Shown here: positions 1-10,200 of the stretch, piece after piece
Numbering within the stretch: the first letter of the stretch is position 1
How the letters are laid out: every line of letters begins with the position of its first letter
DNA from: an uncultured Flavobacteriaceae bacterium
Lineage (GTDB): Bacteria > Bacteroidota > Bacteroidia > Flavobacteriales > Flavobacteriaceae
NCBI GenBank assembly: GCA_947487895.1
Contig: CANKYF010000003.1
Coordinates: 62,001 to 126,000, forward strand
Length of the DNA: 64,000 nt
Reading direction: 5' to 3'
Translations under genes and position numbers: made by a program
Notes under the pieces: generated by a model
The model's database searches: none
The model's input: only the letters and a program-made list of their open reading frames with translations
What the model was told of the DNA's origin: nothing

Positions 1-125
1 TCTTTGTCTCCTAAAAATTCATCTACAGGAATTTCTTGAACAAACTCGTTTTGTTTTAGCGTCTCAACAATAGAACTATCATTTAGTTCTTCAACACTTT
101 TCCAGTATTTCTTGTTTGATGACAT
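1..125 (-). CDS. ActB-like subunit of alternative complex III (partial, N-terminus only)
   Basis: Only the first 41 codons lie in the window; the gene continues beyond base 1. The N-terminus MSSNKKYWKSVEELN followed by a stretch ending EIPVDEFLGDK is the pattern of the extended Tat-targeting leader (MoCo/4Fe-4S protein family) found on the iron-sulfur/molybdopterin-like subunit ActB of alternative complex III in Bacteroidota. That subunit takes part in quinol oxidation at the cytoplasmic membrane. It starts 28 nt after the cytochrome gene actA in the same direction, so the two should be one operon. The assignment rests on the leader and on the neighbour, as no cofactor-binding cysteines are visible here. 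Confidence 0.75.
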   Translation of the reverse strand, partial: MSSNKKYWKSVEELNDSSIVETLKQNEFVQEIPVDEFLGDK

Positions 126-153
126 ATGATATAATTGAATTACTTCTTACTAA

Positions 154-1449
154 TTAATAATGACACTTACCACATTCCAGTCCACCCATTTCGGCAACTG
201 TTAATTTCTCTACACCATACTTCTTAGATAATTCAGCATGAATTTTCTCGTAGTACTCGTTATCTTCAACTTTCACATTTGTGGTTCTATGACAATCTAT
301 ACACCAACCCATTGTTAATGGTGCGTGTTGGTATAATACTTCCATTTCTTCTACAGGACCATGACATGTTTGACATTCTTGCCCACCAACAGATACGTGT
401 TGAGAGTGGTTAAAGTAAACGAAGTCTGGTAAGTTGTGTATTCTAACCCATTTTACTGGTTTAGACTCTCCTGTATATTTTTGTTCTGAATCACTCCATC
501 CTACAGCCGCATATAACTTTTGAATTTCACCATCGTAAAACTCTTTAGAGTGTTCTGCTGTAGTTTCTCCGTTGTATTCATAAATTGATTTATGACAGTT
601 CATACAAACGTTTAACGAAGGAATCCCAGATGTTTTACTTACTCTAGCTGAAGAGTGACAGTATTTACAATCTATGCCATTGTCACCAGCGTGAATTTTG
701 TGTGAGAAATGAATTGGTTGCACTGGTTGATACCCTTGATTTATGTCAATTTGCATTAAATAGCCATACACAAAATAAGCACTAGACAACAAGAAGAAAA
801 TAGCAACAACCAACATTAAGAATTGGTTCTCTACAAATGCTTTCCAAAGCGGTTTTCTTTTAGTTGCTTCTGGCAATTCAATATTTTGAGCAGCAGCAAA
901 TCTTCTTAATGTTTTATTTACTAAGTATAAACCTGCGGCTAACAAAATAAATAATATAGCTAATGCCCCTAAAATGATTTCGTTTGAAATACCTTGATCA
1001 ATTGGCTCTACGGGATTAACTGTAACATTTCCATTACCACCACTAGGAGGAGGAGTTTTTTCTTGAGCTGTGTAGGCTAAAATATTGTCAATATCCTCAT
1101 CACTTAATTGAGGAAAAGCAGTCATTGCCGCTTTGTTATATTCCTCATAAATCTTGTTAGCATACGCATCTCCAGATTTAATAACTGCAGAACTGTTACG
1201 TATCCATGCATAGATCCAATCTCTATCTAAACCTTGTTCGTCTGCTAAACGTTGCTCAACATTACGTAAAGCAGGACCTGTCATCTTTTTATCTAACTTA
1301 TGACAAGCAGCACAATTTGCATTAAATAATGATTTTCCTTTTGCTGGGTCTCCATCTTGAGCAGAGAGCGAGGTTGTAAACGCTAATAAAATAATTAAGC
1401 CAAAACGAAGTATGTTTTTACTTAAATTACGGTGAATCACCTGTTTCAT
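154..1449 (-). CDS. ActA-like multiheme cytochrome c of alternative complex III, with an N-terminal monoheme domain
   Basis: Membrane-bound c-type cytochrome of the quinol-oxidising alternative complex III. A signal peptide (FGLIILLAFTTSLSAQ) leads into a monoheme cytochrome c domain with CAACH and a likely methionine ligand in AAMTAFPQ. Two transmembrane segments follow (about residues 155-177 and 210-232 of this start). The periplasmic C-terminal part carries five more CxxCH motifs (CKYCH, CMNCH, CQTCH, CIDCH, CGKCH), so six hemes in all. I chose the ATG at 1449, which puts the signal peptide at the N-terminus; a longer frame opens at 1494. It lies directly upstream of the actB start. The monoheme and pentaheme parts are joined in one chain, an arrangement I believe is common in flavobacteria. 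Family call is firm; the heme count is read directly. Confidence 0.88.
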   Translation of the reverse strand: MKQVIHRNLSKNILRFGLIILLAFTTSLSAQDGDPAKGKSLFNANCAACHKLDKKMTGPALRNVEQRLADEQGLDRDWIYAWIRNSSAVIKSGDAYANKIYEEYNKAAMTAFPQLSDEDIDNILAYTAQEKTPPPSGGNGNVTVNPVEPIDQGISNEIILGALAILFILLAAGLYLVNKTLRRFAAAQNIELPEATKRKPLWKAFVENQFLMLVVAIFFLLSSAYFVYGYLMQIDINQGYQPVQPIHFSHKIHAGDNGIDCKYCHSSARVSKTSGIPSLNVCMNCHKSIYEYNGETTAEHSKEFYDGEIQKLYAAVGWSDSEQKYTGESKPVKWVRIHNLPDFVYFNHSQHVSVGGQECQTCHGPVEEMEVLYQHAPLTMGWCIDCHRTTNVKVEDNEYYEKIHAELSKKYGVEKLTVAEMGGLECGKCHY

Positions 1450-1662
1450 ATTATTGGTTAAATTAACTTCTAATCTTTGGTATGATTTTTTCATTAAAAC
1501 ATAACAAACATCATACTTCTAAAATCTCACGCAAAAGTAATACTTAAAGTCGATTTTAGAAATGTTAGAGAGTTGTTAATTCTTAATTTAGAGCAATTCT
1601 AAATAAAGAATTCAACTAATATTAAATTTAGGACGTATATATTTGTAGAAATAATAAAAATC

Positions 1663-2061
1663 ATGCAGAAATTTAGTTGGAAACATAAAATTAGCTTAAC
1701 TATTTACCTACTAGCTTTTACAGGGATAAGTATTGCCCAACAAGGACAAGTTGAAGTGAATCAAGATAAAAATATTGATGTTTTACTTAATGTAAAAAAG
1801 CAGCTAAATAGAAGTGAAAACAGCTCAGAGCGATATAAAATTCAGATTTATAACGGAAGTAGATCTGGTGCTTATGCAGCTCAAAAAGAGTTTCGTGAAA
1901 CCTTTAACTCATGGTCTTCTAGAATGGAATACGAATCTCCAAATTTTAAAATTTGGGCAGGTAATTTTAGAACACGTTTAGAGGCTGATAGAGCTTTAAA
2001 ACGAATTAAACGCAAGTTTCCTAATGCTTTTATTTTTAAGCCAAAGAAGGAGAAAAACTGA
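1663..2061 (+). CDS. SPOR domain-containing secreted protein
   Basis: A 132-residue exported protein. An N-terminal hydrophobic segment ending ...TGISIAQQ acts as signal peptide. The C-terminal 75 residues (from YKIQIYNGSRSGAY to PNAFIFKPKK) match the SPOR fold: a first beta strand with aromatic and hydrophobic residues, then the WAGNFRTRLEADRAL loop and helix. SPOR domains bind denuded glycans in peptidoglycan, often at division sites. It stands alone, divergent from the cytochrome operon. A -7 box TATATTTG lies at 1638-1645, 18 nt before the ATG, though no clear -33 element is seen. The family is clear; its role in this cell is not. Confidence 0.85.
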   Translation: MQKFSWKHKISLTIYLLAFTGISIAQQGQVEVNQDKNIDVLLNVKKQLNRSENSSERYKIQIYNGSRSGAYAAQKEFRETFNSWSSRMEYESPNFKIWAGNFRTRLEADRALKRIKRKFPNAFIFKPKKEKN

Positions 2062-2071
2062 TAAGCAAGAT

Positions 2072-2210
2072 GTCATTGTGAGGAACGCAGTGACGTAACA
2101 ATCTCTTAGTTTTTAAGACAGACCAAACAAAGATTGAGCTATTCATTTAACAGATTCTCACGCTTACTTCGACAAGCTCAGTACATTGCATACTTCGCTC
2201 AGAATGACGA
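2072..2210. repeat. Intergenic repeat mosaic
   Basis: Two stretches look like dispersed intergenic repeat fragments rather than gene sequence. One at 2072-2105 starts GTCATTGTGAGGAACGCAG. Another at 2167-2210 starts CTTCGACAAGCTCAG and ends CTCAGAATGACG. Both have markedly higher GC content than the surroundings and short internal inverted repeats (GTCA/TGAC, TTGT/ACAA). Similar wording recurs between genes in flavobacterial genomes as far as I recall; copy number here cannot be tested within the window. Confidence 0.55.
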
Positions 2211-2221
2211 AAAAAACATAT

Positions 2222-2253
2222 AAAAAAAGCGAACCATTTGGTTCGCTTTTTTT
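2222..2253. terminator. Bidirectional rho-independent terminator between the SPOR gene and infB
   Basis: A perfect stem AAGCGAACC / GGTTCGCTT with a short loop is flanked by A-rich and T-rich tracts on both sides, so it can stop transcripts from the plus-strand SPOR gene and from the minus-strand rimP-nusA-infB operon. Confidence 0.85.
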
Positions 2254-2317
2254 ATATGTTCCTTAAGACCTTGAAACGAGTTCAAGGTGACAACAATCAA
2301 AGGTTTATAAGCTAGAC

Positions 2318-5119
2318 CTATTTCAATGTTTTCTTAACAGCTACTTCTTGGAAAGCTTCAATAATGTCGCCTTCTTTAATATCGTTGTAATTCTTCACCT
2401 GCATACCACAATCGTATCCTTTAGATACTTCTTTAACGTCATCTTTAAAACGTTTTAATGTATCTAATTCACCTGTAAATATTACAACACCTTCTCTAAT
2501 CAATCTTACACCAGAATTTCTGAAGATTTTACCATTAGTTACCATACAACCTGCAATGGTTCCAACTTTAGAAATCTTAAATGTTTGTCTAATTTCGGCT
2601 GTACCAGTAATTTCTTCTTTAAACTCTGGCGACAACATGCCTTCCATAGCATCTTTAAGATCGTTAATAGCATCATAGATGATTGAGTATGTTCTAATAT
2701 CAATTTCTTCTTTATCTGCTATTGAACGCGCATTACCCATTGGTCTTACATTAAACCCAATAATGATAGCGTCTGATGCTGATGCTAATAACACATCACT
2801 TTCTGTAATAGCTCCAACACCTTTATGTAAAATATTAACTTGAATTTCTTCGGTAGATAATTTTTGGAACGAATCTGTTAATGCTTCAACAGAACCATCC
2901 ACATCACCTTTAAGGATAATGTTAAGTTCTTTAAAGTCTCCTAATGCAATACGTCTTCCAATTTCATCTAGCGTAATATGACGTTGCGTTCTAACAGATT
3001 GCTCACGTTGTAACTGTGCACGTTTTGTAGCAATTGCTTTGGCTTCACGCTCATCTTCAAATACATTGAATTTATCTCCTGCTTGTGGTGCACCATCTAA
3101 TCCTAAAATTGATACTGGTGTTGAAGGACCTGCTTCTGTAACATTGTTTCCACGCTCATCATGCATTGCCTTAATTTTACCACTATGTTGACCTGCTAAT
3201 ACATAATCCCCAACTTTTAACGTACCTGCTTGTACTAAAATTGTTGATACATACCCACGACCTTTATCTAAGAATGCCTCTACTACAGTTCCTAATGCTG
3301 GTTTATTAGGATTCGCTTTTAGCTCTAATAACTCAGCTTCTAGCAATACCTTTTCCAGCAACTCAGTAACGCCTGTTCCAGTTTTAGCAGAAATATCATG
3401 AGATTGTACTTTACCACCCCAATCTTCAACTAATAAATTCATATTAGCTAAACCTTCTTTAATCTTTTCAGGATTTGCAGCTGGTAAATCAATTTTATTA
3501 ATAGCGAATACAATTGGTACTCCTGCAGCTTGCGCATGCGATATTGCCTCTTTAGTTTGCGGCATGATATCATCATCTGCGGCTGCAACAATAATTGCAA
3601 TATCAGTAACCTGAGCACCACGAGCACGCATTGCCGTAAAGGCCTCGTGACCTGGTGTATCTAAGAACGCAATTTTTTGTCCGCTATCTAATTCTACACC
3701 ATAAGCTCCAATATGCTGGGTTATACCTCCAGACTCACCTGCAATTACGTTTTCTTTACGAATGTAATCTAGTAACGATGTTTTCCCATGATCAACATGA
3801 CCCATTACCGTTACTATTGGCGCTCTTAATATTAAATCTTCTTCTTTATCTTCAACAACTTCAATAGCTTCTTCTATATCGGCTGTTACAAATTCAACTT
3901 GATAACCAAACTCTTCTGCAACAATTGATAATGTTTCAGCATCTAAACGCTGATTCATTGTTACCATCATACCTAAAGACATACAGGCAGAGATAATTTG
4001 AGTAACACTCACATCCATCATAGTTGCAACCTCACTTGCTGTTACAAACTCTGTAACTTTAAGTATTTTACTTTCAGCTGCTTCTGCTTGTAATTCTTTT
4101 TCAGTTTGATCTCTATGTTGTTCTCTTTTTTCTCTACGGTATTTAGCTCCTTTACCTTTTGAGCTTTTACCTTGAAGTTTTTCTAGAGTTTCTCTTACTT
4201 GACGCTTTACATCTTCTTCACTAGGCTCTTCTTTAACAATATTGCGTCTTCCAGCACCTTGTTGTTTTCCTCTAAAACCATTTCCTCTATTTTGACCACC
4301 ACGGTTGTTATTATTTCCTGGTTGTCCTCCACCTACTTTACTAATTCTTCTACGCTTTTTCTTAGCAGCGTCTCCAGTTTTAGCATCTGGTTTCTTATCT
4401 TCTTTCTTCTTTTTAGGCTTATTAAATTGAGATAAATCTATCTTATCTCCAGCAATTTTAGGACCTGTAAGTTTTTGATATTTAGTCTTTACTTTTCCTC
4501 CTTCTGTAGCAACACCTTCAGCTTTAACAGTCTCTTCTTTTTTAGGCGCTTCCTCTTTAACAACAGGTTTTGCTTCTACCTTTTTAGATTCTACAACTTT
4601 AGGCTCAACAACTTTAGGTTTTTCAACCTTAGGTTTAGAGACTTCTTTTTTAACAGGTTCTTCCTTTACAGGTTCCTGCTTAACTGACTGTTCTTTTACA
4701 GGAGCTTCTTTCTCAACAACCTCTTCTTTTACAACAGGAGCTTCTTCTTTTTTAACCTCAGGCTTTTTAGGCGATAAATCTATTTTACCAACCGTTTTAG
4801 GACCTTTTAAAGTACCTGCAGCTTTCACAACTTCTTCTCGTTGGGCAACTTCTTTTTGTTTTGCCTCAAACTCACGCTCACGTTGTTCACGCAACTCATC
4901 CTTCTCCTTTTGCTTCGCTTCACTAACCTCTTTAGATGCTACTTTCTTATTAGCATCCGTCTGAAATTCATCTGAAAGAATACCATATACCTTTTCAGAG
5001 ATTTTAGTAGTTGGGCGTTTTTCAATCTCAATACCTTTAGAATCTAAAAATTCTACAGCACGATCTAAAGAGATATTAAGTTCGCGTAATACTTTATTTA
5101 ATCTTATTGTTTCAGCCAT
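2318..5119 (-). CDS. infB: Translation initiation factor IF-2
   Basis: GTPase that delivers initiator tRNA to the small ribosomal subunit. The 933-residue chain opens with an IF2 N-terminal helix domain (about 1-55), followed by a long, highly charged Lys/Glu/Pro linker (about 60-350) that includes Gly/Asn/Arg-rich runs. A second N-terminal domain comes next, then the G domain at about residue 435 with GHVDHGKTS (P-loop), [12 protein letters not shown] and SAKTG. Domains II, III and the C-terminal fMet-tRNA-binding domain complete it. It is the last gene of rimP-nusA-infB, 31 nt after nusA. The low-complexity linker causes several spurious open frames on the other strand. Identification is unambiguous. 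Confidence 0.98.
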   Translation of the reverse strand: MAETIRLNKVLRELNISLDRAVEFLDSKGIEIEKRPTTKISEKVYGILSDEFQTDANKKVASKEVSEAKQKEKDELREQREREFEAKQKEVAQREEVVKAAGTLKGPKTVGKIDLSPKKPEVKKEEAPVVKEEVVEKEAPVKEQSVKQEPVKEEPVKKEVSKPKVEKPKVVEPKVVESKKVEAKPVVKEEAPKKEETVKAEGVATEGGKVKTKYQKLTGPKIAGDKIDLSQFNKPKKKKEDKKPDAKTGDAAKKKRRRISKVGGGQPGNNNNRGGQNRGNGFRGKQQGAGRRNIVKEEPSEEDVKRQVRETLEKLQGKSSKGKGAKYRREKREQHRDQTEKELQAEAAESKILKVTEFVTASEVATMMDVSVTQIISACMSLGMMVTMNQRLDAETLSIVAEEFGYQVEFVTADIEEAIEVVEDKEEDLILRAPIVTVMGHVDHGKTSLLDYIRKENVIAGESGGITQHIGAYGVELDSGQKIAFLDTPGHEAFTAMRARGAQVTDIAIIVAAADDDIMPQTKEAISHAQAAGVPIVFAINKIDLPAANPEKIKEGLANMNLLVEDWGGKVQSHDISAKTGTGVTELLEKVLLEAELLELKANPNKPALGTVVEAFLDKGRGYVSTILVQAGTLKVGDYVLAGQHSGKIKAMHDERGNNVTEAGPSTPVSILGLDGAPQAGDKFNVFEDEREAKAIATKRAQLQREQSVRTQRHITLDEIGRRIALGDFKELNIILKGDVDGSVEALTDSFQKLSTEEIQVNILHKGVGAITESDVLLASASDAIIIGFNVRPMGNARSIADKEEIDIRTYSIIYDAINDLKDAMEGMLSPEFKEEITGTAEIRQTFKISKVGTIAGCMVTNGKIFRNSGVRLIREGVVIFTGELDTLKRFKDDVKEVSKGYDCGMQVKNYNDIKEGDIIEAFQEVAVKKTLK

Positions 5120-5150
5120 AAATTGCCTTTAAAATGCTCAAATATATGGG

Positions 5151-6383
5151 TTATTCTTCAAATTCTTCTTTTAGAATTCTAATAACCTCTGTAATTGTTT
5201 CTTCTTCTAGGTCTGTTCTCTTAACCAAATCTGGAACATCTAACTCAAGAATACTCTTAGCAGTATCTAATCCTGCTTTGCTAAATTCTTGAATAATCCA
5301 CTGATCGATTTCATCTGAAAACTCGCTTAACTCAACATCTTCTTCAGCACCTTCTCTAAATACATCAATCTCATAACCAGTTAATTGACCTGCTAAACGA
5401 ATATTGTGACCTCCTCTACCAATTGCCTTACTTACTTCTTCTGGTTTTAAAATAACTTCGGCACGTTTATTCTCTTCGTCTATTTTAATTGACGATACTC
5501 TTGCTGGACTTAAAGATCTGGTAATAAATAATTGTAAGTTATTTGTATAATTAATAACATCAATATTTTCATTACCTAATTCACGTACAATACCATGAAT
5601 TCTTGAACCTTTCATACCTACACAAGCTCCAACAGGGTCTATTCTATCATCATAAGAATCTACCGCTACTTTTGCTTTTTCACCTGGAATTCTTACTACA
5701 TTTTTGATAGTAATTAAACCATCAAACACCTCTGGGATTTCTTGTTCAAATAATTTTTCTAAGAACACAGGAGAACTTCTAGACATTATAATTGACGGTT
5801 TTGCTCCTTTAAGCTCTACACTATCAATTACACCTCTTACGTTATCTCCTTTTCTAAAGAAATCTGAAGGTATTTGTCTATCTTTTGGTAACACAATTTC
5901 ATTTCCTTCATCATCTAACAATATAACTGCTCTATGACGAATATGATGAACTTCTGCTGTATATATCTCTCCTACTAAATCTTTAAATTGTTTGTAGATA
6001 ATAGTATTATCATGCTCATGAATTTTAGAAATTAGGTTTTGGCGTAATGCTAAAATGGCTCTTCTTCCTAAATCTATTAATTTTACTTCTTCTGATACAT
6101 CTTCACCTACTTCAAAATCTGGCTCTATTTTTCTTGCTTCAGTTAGAGATATTTCTTGGTTTTCATCTTCTACTTCACCATCTGCTACAACAATTCTATT
6201 TCTCCAAATTTCTAAATCCCCTTTATCTGGATTTACAATGATATCGAAATTGTCATCATCTCCGTACTTCTTCTTTAAAGCACTTCTAAACACATCTTCT
6301 AAAATGGCCATTAACGTTACTCTGTCAATTAGCTTATCGTCTTTGAACTCTGAAAAAGATTCAATTAACGCGACATTTTCCAT
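5151..6383 (-). CDS. nusA: Transcription termination/antitermination factor NusA
   Basis: RNA polymerase-binding factor for pausing, termination and antitermination. The 410 residues give an N-terminal polymerase-binding domain (about 1-130), an S1 domain (about 135-200) and tandem KH domains with GACVGMKGSRIHGIVREL and AIGRGGHNIRLAG. The acidic C-terminal tail DLEEETITEVIRILKEEFEE is much shorter than the E. coli C-terminal repeats, so this is the short form usual outside Gammaproteobacteria. It sits 13 nt after rimP and 31 nt before infB, the classical order. NusA may feed back on this operon through the hairpin ahead of rimP. Confidence 0.97.
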   Translation of the reverse strand: MENVALIESFSEFKDDKLIDRVTLMAILEDVFRSALKKKYGDDDNFDIIVNPDKGDLEIWRNRIVVADGEVEDENQEISLTEARKIEPDFEVGEDVSEEVKLIDLGRRAILALRQNLISKIHEHDNTIIYKQFKDLVGEIYTAEVHHIRHRAVILLDDEGNEIVLPKDRQIPSDFFRKGDNVRGVIDSVELKGAKPSIIMSRSSPVFLEKLFEQEIPEVFDGLITIKNVVRIPGEKAKVAVDSYDDRIDPVGACVGMKGSRIHGIVRELGNENIDVINYTNNLQLFITRSLSPARVSSIKIDEENKRAEVILKPEEVSKAIGRGGHNIRLAGQLTGYEIDVFREGAEEDVELSEFSDEIDQWIIQEFSKAGLDTAKSILELDVPDLVKRTDLEEETITEVIRILKEEFEE

Positions 6384-6396
6384 AAGTCTTACTGAA

Positions 6397-6858
6397 TTAA
6401 AATTTAATCATAACTTTTGCTTCTACAATATCTTTATAAGCGATATTCGCTTCTTTTGTTACAGTTACTTTGCCTTTACCTACTGGTTTAGGCTCTCTAA
6501 CTTTCCACTGTAAAGTAATCATGTCTTCTTTGGCACCCGAAAGCGTTCCTTCAAATGTCTCAGATTCTGTTTTTACTTTTAGTGTTCTATTAAGGTTTTT
6601 TATATACTGGCGCTGTTTTATTAACGGTGCCGTTGCACCAGCAGACATAACATCTAAAGAAAAGTCTTGTTCCTCTCTATCTAAATTATGTTCTATGGCT
6701 CTGCTTATGAACATACAATCTTCAACTAAAACACCATTATCCCCATCAATCACTACTTTAATTTGGTTATCACCTTGAATAGAAAATTCTATAAGAAATA
6801 AGTCTTCCCTCTCTTGTAAAGCAGCTTCTAGTAAATCCTCAACTGTATTTTTAAACAT
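6397..6858 (-). CDS. rimP: Ribosome maturation factor RimP
   Basis: Assembly factor for the 30S subunit, 153 residues, first gene of rimP-nusA-infB. The N-terminal domain has the family features from MFKNTVEDLLEAALQ through DCMFISRAIEHNLD; the usual SSPG-type loop reads SAGATAPLIKQRQ here, as in other Bacteroidota. The C-terminal SH3-like domain carries FEGTLSGAKEDMITLQW. The ATG follows a 56-nt leader that contains a terminator-like hairpin. Operon order supports the call strongly. Confidence 0.94.
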   Translation of the reverse strand: MFKNTVEDLLEAALQEREDLFLIEFSIQGDNQIKVVIDGDNGVLVEDCMFISRAIEHNLDREEQDFSLDVMSAGATAPLIKQRQYIKNLNRTLKVKTESETFEGTLSGAKEDMITLQWKVREPKPVGKGKVTVTKEANIAYKDIVEAKVMIKF

Positions 6859-6873
6859 TTTTAAGTATAAAAA

Positions 6874-6894
6874 GAGGGGACTTTCCGTCCCCTC
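6874..6894 (-). promoter_or_regulatory. Terminator-like hairpin in the rimP leader (candidate attenuator)
   Basis: Read on the minus strand, an 8-bp perfect stem GAGGGGAC / GTCCCCTC with a five-base loop is followed at once by TTTTT and then, 10 nt later, by the rimP start codon. It lies downstream of the predicted promoter, so it would be transcribed with the operon. This has the form of an intrinsic terminator in front of an operon that encodes NusA. Confidence 0.6.
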
Positions 6895-6922
6895 ATTACC
6901 TTTAATTCGTCTTTCAACGCTG

Positions 6923-6930
6923 CAAATATA
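6923..6930 (-). promoter_or_regulatory. -7 box of the rimP-nusA-infB promoter
   Basis: TATATTTG on the minus strand fits the Bacteroidota -7 consensus TAnnTTTG. A weak -33 element (TTAG) lies 21 nt upstream. The predicted transcript starts near 6915 and has a leader of about 56 nt. Confidence 0.5.
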
Positions 6931-6952
6931 TACAATTTTAATTAATTTTTAC

Positions 6953-6990
6953 TAAAAAAAAATCCTTACTTAAAAAAGTAAGGATTTTAT
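6953..6990 (-). terminator. Terminator of tRNA-Gln
   Basis: A 10-bp perfect inverted repeat, AATCCTTACT (6961-6970) and AGTAAGGATT (6977-6986), is followed on the minus strand by a run of T. It ends the tRNA-Gln transcript and separates it from the rimP operon. Confidence 0.8.
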
Positions 6991-6999
6991 CAATTTATG

Positions 7000-7072
7000 T
7001 TGGCCTACTAGGGCTCGAACCTAGACTCTTCTGGACCAAAACCAGACGTGTTGCCAGTTACACCATAGGCCA
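7000..7072 (-). tRNA. tRNA-Gln (anticodon UUG)
   Basis: The minus strand folds into a cloverleaf with acceptor stem TGGCCTA / TAGGCCA, T-arm GGTTCGAGCC and anticodon stem TCTGG / CCAGA around loop TTTTGGT, giving anticodon TTG for CAA codons. The 3' CCA is not encoded. Confidence 0.95.
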
Positions 7073-7169
7073 TTGTGTAATTGAGGCTGCAAATTTAGCA
7101 CAAAGTTTTGTTTGCACAAATATTTTTTAAAAAAAATAATACTTAATCCTTAACGTTTACTTAAAAAAA

Positions 7170-7199
7170 TTTGAAGTACAGTATTTATTACTAAATTCG
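7170..7199 (+). promoter_or_regulatory. Promoter of the DUF2723 gene
   Basis: A -33 element TTTG (7170-7173) and a -7 box TAAATTCG (7192-7199, one mismatch to TAnnTTTG) are 18 nt apart. The ATG follows 25 nt later. Confidence 0.5.
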
Positions 7200-7224
7200 C
7201 CAAAGCAATCAAACATTGAATTTT

Positions 7225-10200
7225 ATGAGCACTCAGAACTTTAAAAAATGGAATACTATCTTAGGTTGGTTCTCTTTTTTAATTGCATTAATTACATACA
7301 GTTTAACTGTTGAACCTACAGTAAGTTTCTGGGATGCTGGCGAGTATATTTTAACCTCGTCTAAATTACAAGTAGGTCACCCTCCAGGAGCACCATTATT
7401 TCAAATGTTTGGTGCTTTTTTCTCAATATTTGCTTTAGAACCTTCGCAAATTGGCTGGGTTATGAATATGATGAGTGCTGTTTCAAGTGCATTTACCATT
7501 CTTTTTATGTTCTGGACCATAACATTGCTTTTAAAAAAACTAGCTAGTGATAGTGAAGACAACCAACCAAAAGCTCAAGCCATTTTAGGTAGTGCTCTTG
7601 TTGGAAGTTTAGCCTTTACATTTACAGATTCTTTTTGGTTTAATGCCGTTGAGACTGAAGTGTATGCCATGGCAACCTTAATCATGTCTGTTTTATTCTG
7701 GTTAGGCTTACGTTGGGAACAAGACATGGATACACCTCGTGGTAACCGATGGTTAATTTTAATAGCATTTGTTATTGGACTATCCTTTGGAGTTCACTTC
7801 ATGGGGCTTTTAACCATACCTGCAATAGGTCTTATCTATTACTTTAAAAATTATAAAACAGTAACTATTAAGAACTTTATTATAGCTAATGTGGTTTCAG
7901 TTGCAATATTGTTATTCATATTTAAATTTTTAGCACCAAATATTTTAAAGGTATTTAGTGTTTCTGAAATTTTCTTTGTTAATACCATTGGATTACCATT
8001 TAACTCAGGTTCTATTATAGCAGCAATTGTTTTAGTAGCCATTATATTTTACGCGCTAAAATATACCCGCAAAAAAAATTACACGCATATAAATACTGGT
8101 ATTCTTTGTTTAACATTTGTCATTATTGGATTTTCAACATGGTTAATGTTACCCATTCGCGCCAATGCTAATGTGGTGATCAATGAAAATAACCCTTCAA
8201 GCGCCAGAGAACTTTTGGCATACTATAACTTAGAACAATATCCTGAAACACATTTATTCTACGGTCCACAGTTTACTGATATTTATGCAGCTTTAGATGA
8301 GAACAATCCGTACATTGATGATAAGCCTAAGTATGAAAAAGATGAAGAAAAAGGCGAATATATCGTTGTAAACGATTATAAAAATGCTAGGCAAAACTAC
8401 AATTCTAAGCATGCCTCTATTTTACCTAGAATGTGGAGTAGCGAACATGCCGAAAATTACATGATGTTTTCTGGATTTTTAAACTTTAAAATAAAACCAG
8501 AACATCAAATGGATAATGATGTAAGAGGTTTGGTTAATGGTTTTAGAAAAGAAGTCATGGAAGGTAATGTAGATTATGAAGATTACAACAACTTCTTAAA
8601 ACGCTATGCTAGTAGCTATCTAGATATTGAAAAACCTTCATTGGCTGCTAATTTAAAATACTTATTTGAGTACCAATTAGGGTATATGTACTGGCGCTAT
8701 TTTATGTGGAATTTCACTGGAAGACAAGATGACATACAAGGTAGATATGATAACCACGGAAACTGGATAAGTGGTATTAACTTTATTGATGAAATGCTTT
8801 TAGAACATTCTCAAGACAATTTACCAAGTGATGTTTTAAATAATAAAGCAAGAAACACTTATTACTTTTTACCATTTATCTTGGGTATTATTGGTTTCTT
8901 CTTTTTGTTAAATAAGGACAAAAAACTTTTCTGGGTAATGCTGGTATTTTTCTTATTTACTGGTTTAGCCATTCAAGTATATACTAATGTTCGTCCATTT
9001 GAGCCAAGAGAAAGAGATTATTCTGTAGTAGGTTCTTTTTATGTATTTGCATTATGGATTGGCTTTGGAGTGTATGCCATTTATGATGCTCTTAAAAAGT
9101 ATCTGCCTAAAAAATTAGCAGCGCCAATTATAACGGTTGCATGCTTGATACTAGTACCTAGTATTTTAGCTGCAAATAATTGGGATGATCATGACCGTTC
9201 AGGAAAGTATACCGCACAATCTATGGCAAAAAAATATTTAGATTCTTGTGCTGAAAACGCTATTTTATTCACCATTGGTGATAATGATACATTTGCACTT
9301 TGGTATGCCCAAGAAATTGAAGGGTATAGAACAGATGTACGTGTTGTAAATACCAGTTTATTTCAAACAGATTGGTATATAGACCAAATGAAACGTAAAG
9401 CTTATGAAAGCGAACCTATACCATCTCAATTAACACATAAAGATTATAGACATGGTACAAACGATTATGTAAGAATTGAATCTTTAGCAAATGATACTAT
9501 TAGTATAAAACAAGCTTTAAATTTTATTACTAGCGATAGCCCTAGAGCTAAGTTTAAATATTTCTTAGAAAAATACACCAATCAAGATGTAAGCTACTAC
9601 CCATCTCAGCACCTTAATTTAAGGTACTTACCAACAAAATACTTAACATTACCTGTAAACAAGGTAAATGCTTTAAAACATGGTATTGTAAAAGAAAAAG
9701 ATGCTGATAAAATTGTTTCTGAAATTGACATAGAAATTAAAGGTGGTGCTATATATAAAAATAGATTGTTAATGCTAGATATTGTAGCTAACAATGATTG
9801 GAAACGCCCAATTTACTTCACAGGAGGAAGCTTTGGAGATGACGATTATATCTGGATGAAAGATTATTTACAATTAGATGGTATGTGTTATAAACTAGTA
9901 CCTATTAAAACCGAAGTAGATAGAGCTAATCCTTTTGATATGGGACGTGTTGATGCTGATTTAATGTATGAACAAGTTAAAAAATGGGATTGGGGCAATA
10001 GTGGCAGTAAAGATATTTATCATGATGTAGAAACTAGAAAAAACTCTATAACTTACAGAGGAAATCTTGCTAGATTGATTGAACAACTTATCAATGAAGA
10101 CAAACTAGATAAAGCCGAAGAGATAGCAGATATTGCTATGACTAATATGCCTGTAGACTACTTTGCATACTACACACTTTTAGAGCCATACATAGGCGCT

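Noticed and set aside
4199-4687. Open frames on the plus strand within the infB linker
   Set aside because: They are the complement of the Lys/Glu-rich linker and encode Phe/Leu/Ser-rich text with no start context; infB explains the sequence.
7216-7224. A TTG start 9 nt upstream of the DUF2723 ATG
   Set aside because: The ATG at 7225 gives a normal N-terminus and better distance from the promoter at 7170-7199.
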